Shown here in pieces: positions 33,545-42,370 of a stretch of DNA of 46,842 nucleotides (position 1 is the stretch's first letter; each line of letters opens with the position of its first letter). A program made the position numbers and the translations under genes. The notes under the pieces are model-generated. The model ran no database searches and had not been told where the DNA came from. It saw only the letters and a program-made list of their open reading frames with translations. Origin of the DNA: Nitrospirota bacterium. GTDB taxonomy: Bacteria; Nitrospirota; Thermodesulfovibrionia; Thermodesulfovibrionales; Dissulfurispiraceae. The stretch spans positions 1 through 46,842 of the forward strand of contig JAMCVZ010000042.1 of assembly GCA_023476565.1 (NCBI GenBank), in the 5' to 3' direction.

Positions 33545-34576
33545 ATGGAAATCATCAAAGACTTGACTGCACCGTTGAGGTTTAAGAATCCTGTCGTAAC
33601 CATCGGCAACTTTGATGGCGTCCATATCGGCCACCAGAAGATATTCAAGCAGGTTGTCGATAAAGCCGGAGAAATGAACGGCACTCCCATAGCGATAACG
33701 TTCAATCCCCATCCGGTGCGCGTCCTGGCGCCTGAGCGGGGGTTGAAAATGCTCAATGCCATCGGCGATAAGAGAGAGCTCATCGCCCGTATGGGCATCA
33801 AAGTGCTTATCTGCATCAGCTTTGACAGGGAATTCGCCCATACCGGGCCCGATGATTTCATCAGGAAAATCCTTGTCGAAAAGCTCGGCGCACAATGGGT
33901 CATTGTAGGCCACAGCTATTCCTTCGGCAAGGGGAAAAAAGGCACTACCGCCATGCTCAGGGCACGGGGAAGAAAATACGGGTTCAAAGTAAATGTCGTG
34001 CGGTATGCAACGGTCGATGACGATGTCGTAAGCAGCAGCAGGATCAGAAGCCTCGTTTTGAGGGGAAGGGTCTGCGAGGCGTCACGGATGCTGGGGAGGG
34101 CCTATCATATCGAGGGAACGGTCATCAAAGGCGCAGGGAGAGGCGGTCCGCTGCTCCATACCCCTACGGCCAACATCAGCACCCCGAATGAGCTGATCCC
34201 GAAAGAGGGCGTTTATGCGGTACGAATCTCTTTCGGTGAGAGGCTGGAGGCTATGGGCTATGGGCAAAGGACAGGATATGAAAAAGGCATTTCACCTCTT
34301 GCCTATTGCCCATCGCCTCCAGCCTGCGGCGTTTACGACGGTGTGGCGAACATAGGGAAGAATCCCACTTTTGAAAATAACAGGATGAGCTATGAAGTGC
34401 ATATCTTCGATTTCAGCAGGAACATTGTGGGAGAAAGGCTGAGGCTGCATTTTATCGACAGGATACGGGATGAAAAAAAATTTTCCGGGATAAAAGAGCT
34501 TGAAGAATCTATTCACCGCGATATAGAAAAAGCAAAAGATATCCTGTCCAAGAGAAGGGACCCGCTCTTCCTGTAA
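33545..34576 (+). CDS. ribF: Bifunctional riboflavin kinase / FAD synthetase with hairpin-derived insertion
   Basis: Converts riboflavin to FMN and FAD. The FMN-adenylyltransferase half has VVTIGNFDGVHIGHQKIF and VGHSYSFGKGKKGT. SSSRIRSLVLRGRV leads into the flavokinase half (GRGGPLLHTPTANIS, GVANIGKNPTFENN, YEVHIFDF). The start at ATG 33545 is chosen because the upstream frame lies in an intergenic repeat. At 343 residues it carries about 27 extra residues (234-260, including GYGQRTGYEKGISPLAYCPS) in the flavokinase beta-barrel, encoded by a long imperfect palindrome. The insertion is in a surface loop between two strands (GVYAVRISF and CGVYDGVAN), so activity may survive. Confidence 0.95.
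   Translation: MEIIKDLTAPLRFKNPVVTIGNFDGVHIGHQKIFKQVVDKAGEMNGTPIAITFNPHPVRVLAPERGLKMLNAIGDKRELIARMGIKVLICISFDREFAHTGPDDFIRKILVEKLGAQWVIVGHSYSFGKGKKGTTAMLRARGRKYGFKVNVVRYATVDDDVVSSSRIRSLVLRGRVCEASRMLGRAYHIEGTVIKGAGRGGPLLHTPTANISTPNELIPKEGVYAVRISFGERLEAMGYGQRTGYEKGISPLAYCPSPPACGVYDGVANIGKNPTFENNRMSYEVHIFDFSRNIVGERLRLHFIDRIRDEKKFSGIKELEESIHRDIEKAKDILSKRRDPLFL
34242..34324. repeat. Long palindrome inserted in frame in ribF
   Basis: Left arm 34242-34270 starts GGCTGGAGGCTATGGGC. Right arm 34295-34324 ends TTGCCCATCGCCTCCAGCC. The ends (GGCTGGAGGC/GCCTCCAGCC with one mismatch) pair well and the inner part imperfectly. The loop (34271-34294) resembles that of the hairpin at 18291-18357. Confidence 0.8.
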
Positions 34577-34593
34577 GGGCCCGCACCTGCGCT

Positions 34594-34674
34594 GGGGACT
34601 GTCCCTATTTACCAACAGTAGGTGGTTTACCACGGACGAAGCGAAGCGGAGTCGTAGAATAGGGACTGTCCCCC
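34594..34674. repeat. 80-bp dispersed element, copy 2 (between ribF and priA)
   Basis: In reverse orientation this matches 8197-8276 with only 3 differences over 80 positions. It has the same GGGGACTGTCCC ends and central hairpin GTGGTTTACCAC. It lies between the convergent ribF and priA genes. Confidence 0.9.
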
Positions 34675-34692
34675 TACTCCAGAGGTGGGGGC

Positions 34693-36696
34693 TTATATTT
34701 TTAACGGGTCGACATCTACGTGTACCTTGAGCCCTCCGGTTTTTTCAAGTTTATTTGAAATGCCTTTCACCGTAGCATTGGCTGCCTTGCTGTTTTTTGA
34801 TTTTATAAGCACCTGTATGCAGTATTTATGAGATTTAGAGGCGGAAGGGATCTCCACAGGTCCCAATACCTCTGCCCCTTCTTCTCTGCTTTCCGCAACC
34901 GCTGTTTGAATTTCGCTCAAAAGTCCGGCGGCTAATTTCTTCGCAAAAATATTTACAAGTATGAGCCTGGAAAAAGGCGGGAAATCGAGCGCCTTCCGCT
35001 GGGACAGCTCATAGTTGTAAAATCCCTCGAAATCATAATTCCTGATGAGCCTTAACACCCTGTCTCCCGGATTGCGCGTTTGCAGGAAAACAGTGCCTCC
35101 GGGCCTGACCATCTGCGAGATATGCATAATCTCCTGAAATGCCCGCTCATAGGCCCTGAAATCAGGCTGTGCCAGGAGCACGTCGATGTTCAGGAAAGCT
35201 GCTGCGCTGAACTCCCCTCCCCTTATTCTTCTTGCGGCATAAGCGGTGCCGATTATGAGGGGGGAGAGATCGGGCGACAGTTCGGAAGATATTTTGGGTG
35301 AGCCTTTGATTTTCTCTATCAGAAGGGGCTCTGTCTTAAGCATCTCTTCCACCTCTTCCTTTATCCTTTCCGTTCCGGCGCCGAACGCCTTTATCCGCGT
35401 CCCCTTGCACTCCCCGCATATATCGGTAATGCCCTCTTCATATCCGCAATAATGGCACCTGGCCCTCCCCTCGCCCTTATGGAAGACAAGGGACATCATG
35501 CACTTTTTGCATTGTGCAATGTGCCCGCAATCCTCACATCTGATTAATGAATACCCTTTCCTGTTTATAAGAAATAAAAGGCCCTCATTTTTCGAGAGGA
35601 TCTTTTTTGCCTCTTTCAAGAGCTCTTCTGTTATGAATAAGTCCTTGTGCTTACCCCCCTGCTGGTTGATGATCCTGATCTTCGGACGCCCGTGTCCGGT
35701 CATGTGACTGGCTTCAGGGCCCGGTGTCCGGGAGGGCATTATACGATTGCCGGCGATCTGCGTATACTTGCTTATGGTTGCATTATATACCGATTCCGTC
35801 GAGGGGCAGACAGAAGATAAAAGAACACATCCTTTCTCAATAAACCCTTTCATCACCGCTACATCCCGTGCGTTATATCTGAGCCCCTCCTCTCCTTTAT
35901 ACGATGGGCTGTGCTCTCCCAGGACCGCAATAAAAGAGACCCCCCTCAGGGGAGCAAGCACCGCGGATCTTGTGCCCAATACCACATCGGACTCTCCGGT
36001 TATGAGTCTCCTGACGGCTTCTGTTCTTTTCCCTTTTCCGAGTTTGCTGTGGAGAACGCACAGCCTCTGCTCAAACATCCGCCCGAGCGGCAGTTCAAGG
36101 CTTTCGATCTGCCTGATTTCCGGGACAAGAATAATTATGCCGCGGGCAGCAGCGCCCGTATTGCCGAGAATCTCCAGCAGCAACGAATGCTCAAGGGGCG
36201 CAGTCGGCGCATGGAGAAGGAACGTCCTGTAATCCCTGTCTCTGATGCTTCCGCACACGTGCGACAATCCCTTTTCACCTGCCGCCTCTCCCGGATAATC
36301 GTCCGGCGGCCGCCCGGCAATCCTGCTGTCCGGCACATCGGAGTACCGGACCGGATTCAGGGCTGCGATTTCATACTTCTTCAAAGCTGCCACGATCTCT
36401 TCAAAAAAGCAGCTCTTTAAAGCGATACCCATAGGTGTGGTATAATAATGAGAAAGCCATTTCAGGAATTGAAGGTCTGTCCCTGATGCACACTGCTGAT
36501 GTACGCTCTGAATCTCTTTCATCCCCTTTTTAAAAGGTCCGTCCGCTTTATTGAATACGTCAACGATCAGGCCATATGAGCTTCTCCCCATGAGCGGCGC
36601 TTTCACTATCCTGCCTTTTAAATCACGGGGCATATCAGCGGGTATCCTGTAGGTAAGGGGCGGGATTTTTAAAGGGAACACAACATCAACATACAT
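34693..36696 (-). CDS. priA: PriA-like primosomal protein lacking helicase motifs
   Basis: 667 residues from ATG 36696 (MYVDVVFPLKIPPLTYRIPA, the PriA 3'-DNA-binding domain). Upstream codons to 36891 do not look like PriA. The scaffold is clear: IILVPEIRQIE, VVLGTRSAVLAPL, a zinc-binding region with four CxxC pairs (about residues 400-450: RCEDCGHIAQCKKC, ARCHYCG, DICGEC), then QPDFRAYERAFQ and YELSQRKALDFPPFSRLILV. However, Walker A reads HAPTAPLEHS instead of GVTGSGKTEV, the DEEH box is LGEH, SATPS is SVCPS, and the motif VI arginine stretch (AGRAGR) is HISQMVRP. So ATP-driven unwinding is probably lost while fork binding and DnaB-loader docking may remain, as proposed for actinobacterial PriA. 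Confidence 0.9.
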   Translation of the reverse strand: MYVDVVFPLKIPPLTYRIPADMPRDLKGRIVKAPLMGRSSYGLIVDVFNKADGPFKKGMKEIQSVHQQCASGTDLQFLKWLSHYYTTPMGIALKSCFFEEIVAALKKYEIAALNPVRYSDVPDSRIAGRPPDDYPGEAAGEKGLSHVCGSIRDRDYRTFLLHAPTAPLEHSLLLEILGNTGAAARGIIILVPEIRQIESLELPLGRMFEQRLCVLHSKLGKGKRTEAVRRLITGESDVVLGTRSAVLAPLRGVSFIAVLGEHSPSYKGEEGLRYNARDVAVMKGFIEKGCVLLSSVCPSTESVYNATISKYTQIAGNRIMPSRTPGPEASHMTGHGRPKIRIINQQGGKHKDLFITEELLKEAKKILSKNEGLLFLINRKGYSLIRCEDCGHIAQCKKCMMSLVFHKGEGRARCHYCGYEEGITDICGECKGTRIKAFGAGTERIKEEVEEMLKTEPLLIEKIKGSPKISSELSPDLSPLIIGTAYAARRIRGGEFSAAAFLNIDVLLAQPDFRAYERAFQEIMHISQMVRPGGTVFLQTRNPGDRVLRLIRNYDFEGFYNYELSQRKALDFPPFSRLILVNIFAKKLAAGLLSEIQTAVAESREEGAEVLGPVEIPSASKSHKYCIQVLIKSKNSKAANATVKGISNKLEKTGGLKVHVDVDPLKI

Positions 36697-36750
36697 GCTA
36701 TAAGGATAAAGTATAAATAACTTTAAAAACAAGACAAACAGTGGATTTGG

Positions 36751-36780
36751 TTGACAATATTTGTCCAAACCAAGTAATAT
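36751..36780 (+). promoter_or_regulatory. Promoter of clpC with an imperfect inverted repeat
   Basis: TTGACA (36751-36756), an 18-bp spacer and TAATAT (36775-36780). An imperfect inverted repeat, TTGGTTGACA facing TGTCCAAACCAA (36747-36773), covers the -35 box and spacer and may be a repressor operator. It does not match the CtsR or CIRCE consensus. Confidence 0.65.
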
Positions 36781-36817
36781 TTTTTTAGAGGCTAATAGCT
36801 TTTTGAGGTGAAAAAAG

Positions 36818-39268
36818 ATGTTTGAAAAGTTTACAGAAAGAGGGCGAAAGATAATAATATACGCTAAAGAGGAAGCAGAGAGGAGGAGCAATGACTACCT
36901 GGGCACCGAGCACCTTATTTTAGCTGTATTAAGGGAAGAGGACAGCATTCCCATCACCATACTCAAAAAAATGGGATTGAATATAGACGAAATAAAGTTC
37001 GAGGTTGAGAAAAATCTTCCCATAGGCGGCAACCTTTTAACGTTCGGTGATATACCTTTTACCCCGCGTGCGAAGAAAGTTCTTGAGCTTGCAATAGAGG
37101 AAGCCAGGCTTTTAGGCCACAACTATATAGGAAGCGAACATCTCCTTCTCGGTCTTGTCAGGGAGGACGAAGGCATTGCGGGCAAGATATTGAGAAATCT
37201 CGGGGCAAACCTGCTTGCCGCGCGCCAGTTGACCATCAACCTTGCCATCAAACCGCAGTTCCAGCAGACGCACCAGAAAGAGCGGAGGAAAACAAATACC
37301 CCTGCGCTCGACGAGTTCGGAAGGGATCTGACGCTGATGGCAATCGAGGGGAAACTCGATCCGGTAATAGGCCGGGAGGACGAGATTGAGCGTGTGCTCC
37401 AGATTCTCGGCAGGCGGATAAAGAACAATCCTGCCATAATCGGCGAGCCCGGCGTGGGCAAAACAGCCATCGTTGAGGGGCTTGCGCAGAAGATAGTAGT
37501 CGGAGACGTGCCGGACACCCTTGTGGGCAAAAGGATAATTTCCCTCGACCTCGGCGCCCTGATTGCGGGGACCAAATACAGGGGCCAGTTTGAAGAGAGG
37601 CTGAAAGCCGTGATGCGGGAAATACTCCAGTCCGAGAATGTAATTCTCTTTATCGATGAATTCCATACCCTTATCGGCGCCGGAGCGGCAGAGGGTTCCG
37701 TCGATGCCTCCAACATGCTGAAGCCGGCCCTTTCGAGAGGAGAACTGCAGTGCATCGGTGCGACTACACCCGATGAATACAGGAAATACATAGAAAAAGA
37801 CGGCGCTCTCGAAAGGAGATTCCAGGCAATCTACATACAGCCGCCGACCGTTGATACGACCATTGATATATTAAAAGGCATACGGCCGAGATATGAGAGC
37901 CACCATAAGGTAAAGATAAACGATGAGGCGGTTGTAGCCTCGGTAAAGCTTTCTGACAGGTATGTAACGGACAAGTACCTGCCTGACAAGGCAATCGATA
38001 TAATTGACGAGACGGGATCGAGGATCAAGCTCAAGAGGTCCACAATGCCCCAGGAACTGAGGGACATGGAAACAGAGTTGATCCAGCTTTCAAAGGAGAA
38101 AAGCCTCTATGTGAGGCTGCATGATATAGAGAAAGCACAGGGTGTCAGGACCCAGGAAGACAAACTGAAAAAGACCTATGAACATCAGTACAAGAAATGG
38201 AGGGACTCCCTGAACAAGGAAATCCCTGTTGTCGGCGAGGAGGACATTGCCTATACCGTTTCGAAAATAACGGGTATCCCGCTGCATAAGCTGGAGGAGA
38301 CCGAATCCGAAAAACTCCTGCACATGGAAGAGCTCCTGCACAGGAGAATAATCGGACAGGACGAAGGAATAAGGGCCGTAGCGAGGGCCATACGGAGGTC
38401 CCGTGCAGGGTTGAAGAGCAAGAACAGGCCGATAGGGTCGTTCTTCTTCCTCGGACCTACGGGCGTCGGGAAAACAGAGCTTGCAAAGGCGCTGGCCGAA
38501 TTCATGTTCAATGATGAAAACGCCCTGGTGAAGGTCGATATGTCCGAGTACATGGAACGGTTCAACATATCGCGTCTGACAGGCGCGCCTCCCGGCTATG
38601 TAGGTTATGAGGAGGGGGGACAGTTGACCGAGAAAGTCCGGAAAAGGCCTTATTCCGTGATCCTCTTCGACGAGATAGAGAAAGCCCATCACGATGTATT
38701 CAATACGTTGCTCCAGATACTCGATGAGGGGGTGCTCACCGACAGCTACGGGAGGAAAGTCGATTTCAGGAACTGCATACTCATCATGACATCCAATTTG
38801 GGAGCGCGGATTATCGAGAAGGCAACCCCGCTCGGCTTTTACCGCTCCGCGTCCAGCGACACCTATGCAAAGATAAAGGACAGTGTTCTTTCAGAGCTGA
38901 AGAAGACCTTTAACCCGGAGTTTCTCAACCGTGTTGATGAGACAGTGGTCTTCCATCCGCTCGAAAAAGAGCATCTGCTCTCCATTATCGATCTTCTGAT
39001 CGTAGAGACGAACAGGAAGCTGACCGAACATGCATTGACCATAGATGTCGCACCCGAAGTCAAGGATTGGCTGCTCAACAAGTACTACCAGCCTACATAC
39101 GGTGCTCGGCCCATGAGAAGAGCCCTCTACCGCGAGATTGAAGATGCCCTTTCAGAGGAACTCATCAAGGGCAAATTCAAGAACACGGCGGTAGTAAAGG
39201 TCGTCCTCAACGGCGATAAGCTCGCGTTCCAGGCCACTGAAGAATCGGTGCTTGTCTCTGTAAATTAA
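36818..39268 (+). CDS. clpC: ClpC-type AAA+ unfoldase of the Clp protease
   Basis: 816 residues. The N-terminal Clp repeats ([40 protein letters not shown]) extend to about 145. AAA+ domain 1 has GEPGVGKTA near 209 and [18 protein letters not shown] short middle domain follows (about 405-460, UVR-like), then AAA+ domain 2 with [20 protein letters not shown] near 545 and [16 protein letters not shown]. It ends with the D2-small domain. The short middle domain distinguishes it from ClpB. It feeds substrates to ClpP. GAGGTG lies before the ATG. No mcsA, mcsB or ctsR is present nearby. Confidence 0.95.
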   Translation: MFEKFTERGRKIIIYAKEEAERRSNDYLGTEHLILAVLREEDSIPITILKKMGLNIDEIKFEVEKNLPIGGNLLTFGDIPFTPRAKKVLELAIEEARLLGHNYIGSEHLLLGLVREDEGIAGKILRNLGANLLAARQLTINLAIKPQFQQTHQKERRKTNTPALDEFGRDLTLMAIEGKLDPVIGREDEIERVLQILGRRIKNNPAIIGEPGVGKTAIVEGLAQKIVVGDVPDTLVGKRIISLDLGALIAGTKYRGQFEERLKAVMREILQSENVILFIDEFHTLIGAGAAEGSVDASNMLKPALSRGELQCIGATTPDEYRKYIEKDGALERRFQAIYIQPPTVDTTIDILKGIRPRYESHHKVKINDEAVVASVKLSDRYVTDKYLPDKAIDIIDETGSRIKLKRSTMPQELRDMETELIQLSKEKSLYVRLHDIEKAQGVRTQEDKLKKTYEHQYKKWRDSLNKEIPVVGEEDIAYTVSKITGIPLHKLEETESEKLLHMEELLHRRIIGQDEGIRAVARAIRRSRAGLKSKNRPIGSFFFLGPTGVGKTELAKALAEFMFNDENALVKVDMSEYMERFNISRLTGAPPGYVGYEEGGQLTEKVRKRPYSVILFDEIEKAHHDVFNTLLQILDEGVLTDSYGRKVDFRNCILIMTSNLGARIIEKATPLGFYRSASSDTYAKIKDSVLSELKKTFNPEFLNRVDETVVFHPLEKEHLLSIIDLLIVETNRKLTEHALTIDVAPEVKDWLLNKYYQPTYGARPMRRALYREIEDALSEELIKGKFKNTAVVKVVLNGDKLAFQATEESVLVSVN

Positions 39269-39289
39269 GAGACAGGTCAACAATCCATA

Positions 39290-39352
39290 ATCAGCCTGCC
39301 AATTGTACCGGAATATCACTTCCGGCAAGGGCAGGCTGATCTTTTGTCTGTT
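39290..39352 (+). terminator. Hairpin terminator after clpC
   Basis: ATCAGCCTGCC (39290-39300) pairs perfectly with GGCAGGCTGAT (39330-39340), with an inner hairpin CCGGAA...TTCCGG, followed by a moderately T-rich stretch (CTTTTGTCTGTTT). Confidence 0.75.
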
Positions 39353-39380
39353 TACAATACCCGCCGTTTTTTACTATAAT
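39351..39380 (+). promoter_or_regulatory. Promoter of the TlpA-like gene
   Basis: TTTACA (39351-39356), an 18-bp spacer and a perfect TATAAT (39375-39380), only nine bases before the ATG. The transcript would have almost no leader, in line with the absence of a ribosome site. Confidence 0.6.
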
Positions 39381-39389
39381 TGATAGCTC

Positions 39390-39914
39390 ATGAAGAACAA
39401 AAGCATTATTCTCTTAATTGTTTTCATAATCGGCATTGCAGCGGTCGTTATCTTGACCAGGACCTCTGACCGGCCGCCTCAAAGGGCCGCGGTAGGGCTT
39501 GAGGCGCCCGTTTTCGAGCTCGAGGATACTGAAGGCAGGACATGGAAACTTGCCGACCTGAAGAACAAAGTCGTGCTGCTCAATTTCTGGGCATCCTGGT
39601 GTGATTCGTGCAAGGAAGAAAATCCGTCCCTTCAACGGCTTATCAACGCCGACACAGTGACGAACAATCTTGTGTTCATCTCAGTGCTTTATAAGGATGA
39701 TCCTGCAAAAGCCATGGCGTATATGAAAACGAACGGCTTCAGCTTTCCCGTGCTGATTGACGATAAGAATGTATCCGGCCAATACCGGCTCACCGGCGTA
39801 CCCGAAACCTTCCTCATAGACAAAAAAGGAATCGTCAGGCAAAAGGTCGTCGGCCCTATTGCATGGGATGCGCCTGAAATAAGGGCAGCGATAGCAAAAT
39901 TAGCCGGCGAGTAA
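39390..39914 (+). CDS. Membrane-anchored TlpA/ResA-type thioredoxin
   Basis: 174 residues. An N-terminal uncleaved helix (IILLIVFIIGIAAVVILTRT) anchors it outside the inner membrane. The thioredoxin domain starts at VGLEAPVFELED, has FWASWCDSCKEE with Cys71 and Cys74, and a cis-Pro loop GVPETFLIDKKG. Such proteins reduce apocytochrome or other exported disulfides. AhpC/Redoxin-like features place it in the TlpA/ResA group. No ribosome site is visible and TATAAT is nine bases upstream. DUF4416 follows after 21 bp. Confidence 0.9.
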   Translation: MKNKSIILLIVFIIGIAAVVILTRTSDRPPQRAAVGLEAPVFELEDTEGRTWKLADLKNKVVLLNFWASWCDSCKEENPSLQRLINADTVTNNLVFISVLYKDDPAKAMAYMKTNGFSFPVLIDDKNVSGQYRLTGVPETFLIDKKGIVRQKVVGPIAWDAPEIRAAIAKLAGE

Positions 39915-39935
39915 TTCATAAAAACCGTACGAACA

Positions 39936-40481
39936 ATGAGAAGAAGGATCCCGAGAGCCCCCGCCAAAGCACTCCTTTTTGTCGGCACATTATTTTCAAA
40001 TGAAGAGCATCTTGCCAAAGCCAGGCGGTCTCTCGAGGAACATTTCGGCGAGATAATCATGGAAAGTCCGGCGCTTGAATGGGACTTTTCTGACTATTAC
40101 AGGGAGGAAATGGGCGGGCCCATTTACAGGAGATTTTTATTTTTCAGGGAGTTGACAGAACAGGATAAAATCGCCTCCATCAAGCTGATTACCAATGAGA
40201 TAGAAAAGGAGTTGTCTACCGGAGATAAGCGCAACATAAATCTGGACCCCGGTTATCTTACCCTTGCCAAGCTGGTACTTGCCACCACGAAAGACTATTC
40301 ACACAGGCTCTACCTCAAGGATGGTATTTACGCTGAAGTGACTTTGATGTACCAAAAACAAAAGGGCCGATTCATTCCCAACATAAATACGTATAGAGAC
40401 TACGCCGATTCCAGATATCAGAGGATATTTCATATAGCAAGGGGTTTGCTGTGTCTCCTGTCAAAGAGTGCCGGTGTTTAG
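39936..40481 (+). CDS. DUF4416 family protein
   Basis: 181 residues. The blocks FVGTLFSNEEHLAKARRSLE, SDYYREEMGGPIYRRFLFFR and IEKELSTGDKRNINLDPGYL followed by KLVLATTKDYSHRLYL match the DUF4416 family, found mainly in anaerobes of Nitrospirota, Desulfobacterota and relatives. No biochemical function is known to me. It is probably cytoplasmic, as no signal or membrane segment is seen. It sits 21 bp after the TlpA-like gene and may share its transcript. Confidence 0.85.
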   Translation: MRRRIPRAPAKALLFVGTLFSNEEHLAKARRSLEEHFGEIIMESPALEWDFSDYYREEMGGPIYRRFLFFRELTEQDKIASIKLITNEIEKELSTGDKRNINLDPGYLTLAKLVLATTKDYSHRLYLKDGIYAEVTLMYQKQKGRFIPNINTYRDYADSRYQRIFHIARGLLCLLSKSAGV

Positions 40482-40511
40482 CGTCAGGTAAGGAATTTTT
40501 TCTCTATTACC

Positions 40512-40562
40512 AATCACTGACACTAATCATCGGCACTGACACTGTCTTTAGCACTGTCTTTA
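40512..40562. repeat. CACTGACACT direct repeats
   Basis: ATCACTGACACTAATCAT and GGCACTGACACTGTC are followed by two copies of ACTGTCTTTAG. The same CACTGACACT words occur in the ilvB-ilvN gap hairpin. Confidence 0.5.
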
Positions 40563-41159
40563 GAACATTATCAGTATGCTCATCATAGCGACCGACCAGA
40601 TGATATCCAGCGGCAGATGGAACTCGCAGGTGGAATCAAATAAGATATCGGCCCGTGCAGGGAACTCTTCATCGGCAGCCCACAGTATCAGCACAAGGGG
40701 AACCCGCGGCAACGGGTGGAACCTGAACGAGGCATCACCGTAGTCGATCGCCTCTCCACCGAAATCCCCGGCTCTCTTTATAAACCCGTCAACATCATTC
40801 CCGTACTTTAGGGCCAGCCTATCGAGAGGAAGCACATGTGTTCCCCTGAAAAAAAGCTGCCCTCCCTTGAGGCCGACAGGTTTTACGAGCTTGCCTGTCA
40901 ATGGAATGTCCTTTGCGCTTATCGCATACCAGGGGACCGAGAGCTTAAAGAAGTAACCTAATCTGTTCAATAAAACAGGGCTTTCCGGAGCATTGCCCGA
41001 TATCGTCCTGTCCCTGGGTGAAATGGAGAAGTCCATGCTGAACGATCTCATGATATACAGCCCTGATGATTCATCAAATAACAGTCCGGACTCCCTGCAT
41101 ACAGCAGCAGGGCTGAGTCCTGACAGTATCTCCCATGCCTTTTCTTCGCCGGCGTACAT
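40560..41159 (-). CDS. DUF3786 family protein
   Basis: 199 residues, starting MYAGEEKAWEILSGLSPAAV. The pattern of a central LNRLGYFFKLSVPWYAISAK, RGTHVLPLDRLALKYGND and the C-terminal LPRVPLVLILWAADEEFPAR followed by ILFDST matches DUF3786, a family of unknown function common in anaerobes with corrinoid or acetyl-CoA pathways. A TATAAT box (41170-41165) lies five bases before the ATG with no ribosome site, so the mRNA may be leaderless. It is convergent with DUF4416 across a repeat-like gap. Confidence 0.8.
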   Translation of the reverse strand: MYAGEEKAWEILSGLSPAAVCRESGLLFDESSGLYIMRSFSMDFSISPRDRTISGNAPESPVLLNRLGYFFKLSVPWYAISAKDIPLTGKLVKPVGLKGGQLFFRGTHVLPLDRLALKYGNDVDGFIKRAGDFGGEAIDYGDASFRFHPLPRVPLVLILWAADEEFPARADILFDSTCEFHLPLDIIWSVAMMSILIMF

Positions 41160-41359
41160 ATTTAATTATACCTGTTGGAAGCAATAAAAAGGGTATCTGC
41201 CGGGGCATCGAACCATTCACTTTGAAAATATCGGCATTAAAAGGTGATCAAAACATAGCTCAAGCACAACCTGACTTTTATGTTATCATTAGGGAAATCA
41301 GGGAACCAAAGGGTTTGAGCGGACCGCACAACCGCCTGCAAACCGCCTGCGGGGCTATT

Positions 41360-42043
41360 ATGGGAAAGAGCAAAAGACTTTTATACGATATGGTCATAAA
41401 GGGGATACCTTTTTTCGCGTGCCTCTCGGAAGAGGAGATCGCGGAACTTAAGCACATCCTTGTTGAAAAGCACTTCTCCAGAAACAAGATAATCTTTCTG
41501 GAAGAGGATACCCAGAATTACATGTACATTATACTTTCAGGCAAGGTAAAAGTCGTGCACTTAAGCCCGGACGGTAAGGAGCATATTCTTGCAGTACACA
41601 AGACAGGTGATTTCTTCGGTGAGATGGCCCTGCTTGACGGAAAGACCTCGCCCGCTACCGTCATAGCGATGGAAGATACGCATATCATGATAATGTCAAA
41701 AAAGGACTTCGAGGAATATCTGCTCAAAAGCAATAAAGTGCTGAGGCAGATCATCTCCATACTCTGCTCAAGACTCAGGGAATCGTGGATGGTACTTAAG
41801 GTCCTGAGCATGCCCCGCGCTGAAGACAGGATCAAAACAGTGCTCAAGCTTATGGGCATGCAATACGGCGTAAAGGACAAGAGGGGAACCGTTATAACAA
41901 TAAAGCTCACGCACCAGGATATAGCAGATTACTCGTCGGTATCCCGCGAAACGGTGACCCGGTTTCTGAACAAGCTGGTCAGGGATGGGGAAATCGAAGT
42001 CCTTGACGACAGGAACCTCCTCCTTAAGTCCTCCTTTTCATAA
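41360..42043 (+). CDS. Crp/Fnr-family transcription regulator
   Basis: 227 residues from ATG 41360 (MGKSKRLLYDMVIKGIPFFA); codons further upstream do not resemble the family. The cyclic-nucleotide-binding beta roll spans about 15-130 (IILSGKVKVVHLSPDGKEHI, GDFFGEMALLDGKTSPATVI). The dimer helix follows, then the HTH TVITIKLTHQDIADYSSVSR and ETVTRFLNKL. The recognition helix SRETVTRFL keeps the Arg-Glu...Arg arrangement that reads TGTGA in E. coli CRP. No Fe-S cysteines or haem motif are evident, so the signal is unknown. A perfect TGTGA-N6-TCACA site lies just downstream of the gene. Confidence 0.92.
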   Translation: MGKSKRLLYDMVIKGIPFFACLSEEEIAELKHILVEKHFSRNKIIFLEEDTQNYMYIILSGKVKVVHLSPDGKEHILAVHKTGDFFGEMALLDGKTSPATVIAMEDTHIMIMSKKDFEEYLLKSNKVLRQIISILCSRLRESWMVLKVLSMPRAEDRIKTVLKLMGMQYGVKDKRGTVITIKLTHQDIADYSSVSRETVTRFLNKLVRDGEIEVLDDRNLLLKSSFS

Positions 42044-42055
42044 AAAGCACTGTTT

Positions 42056-42098
42056 TGTGATGCCCGTCACACCCGTTCCGGCCTTTTCCAGGTAGAAT
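42056..42098 (+). promoter_or_regulatory. CRP-type operator and class II promoter
   Basis: TGTGATGCCCGTCACA (42056-42071) is a perfect TGTGA-N6-TCACA site. A -10 box TAGAAT lies at 42093-42098 with no good -35. With transcription starting at A42105 the site centre falls at -41.5, the classic class II activation position. It drives the 78-residue membrane protein. Confidence 0.75.
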
Positions 42099-42130
42099 GA
42101 TATCAACAAGAAAGCAGGGGAGGAAGGATC

Positions 42131-42367
42131 ATGCCTAAATTCATTAAAAGAATTCTCATCGTGTGGCTTGTGTTTGTAATTCTCGCGGTTGTGGGCGGCG
42201 GCAGCCAATTCAGGATCGTTAACGATAAGGCGGGATGGTTAACAAAGGCAGTATTCGATGCGCTCGCATCAAAGGCCGACGATTTGAAAGAAGATGCGGA
42301 TTTCTTAATAGGCATTATAAAAGACCTGGCAGGCAAAAAGAAGGAGCTGGCGAAAAACACGCTCTGA
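42131..42367 (+). CDS. Small single-pass membrane protein
   Basis: 78 residues: a basic start (MPKFIKRI), one transmembrane helix (about 8-24, ILIVWLVFVILAVVGGG), then a charged helical domain (WLTKAVFDALASKADDLKED and IIKDLAGKKKELAKN). GGGGAGGAAGG precedes the ATG. No family is recognised. The class II CRP-type site upstream makes it a probable direct target of the neighbouring regulator. Its size and lone helix would suit a modulator of a larger membrane complex; that is speculation. Confidence 0.7.
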   Translation: MPKFIKRILIVWLVFVILAVVGGGSQFRIVNDKAGWLTKAVFDALASKADDLKEDADFLIGIIKDLAGKKKELAKNTL

Positions 42368-42370
42368 AAT

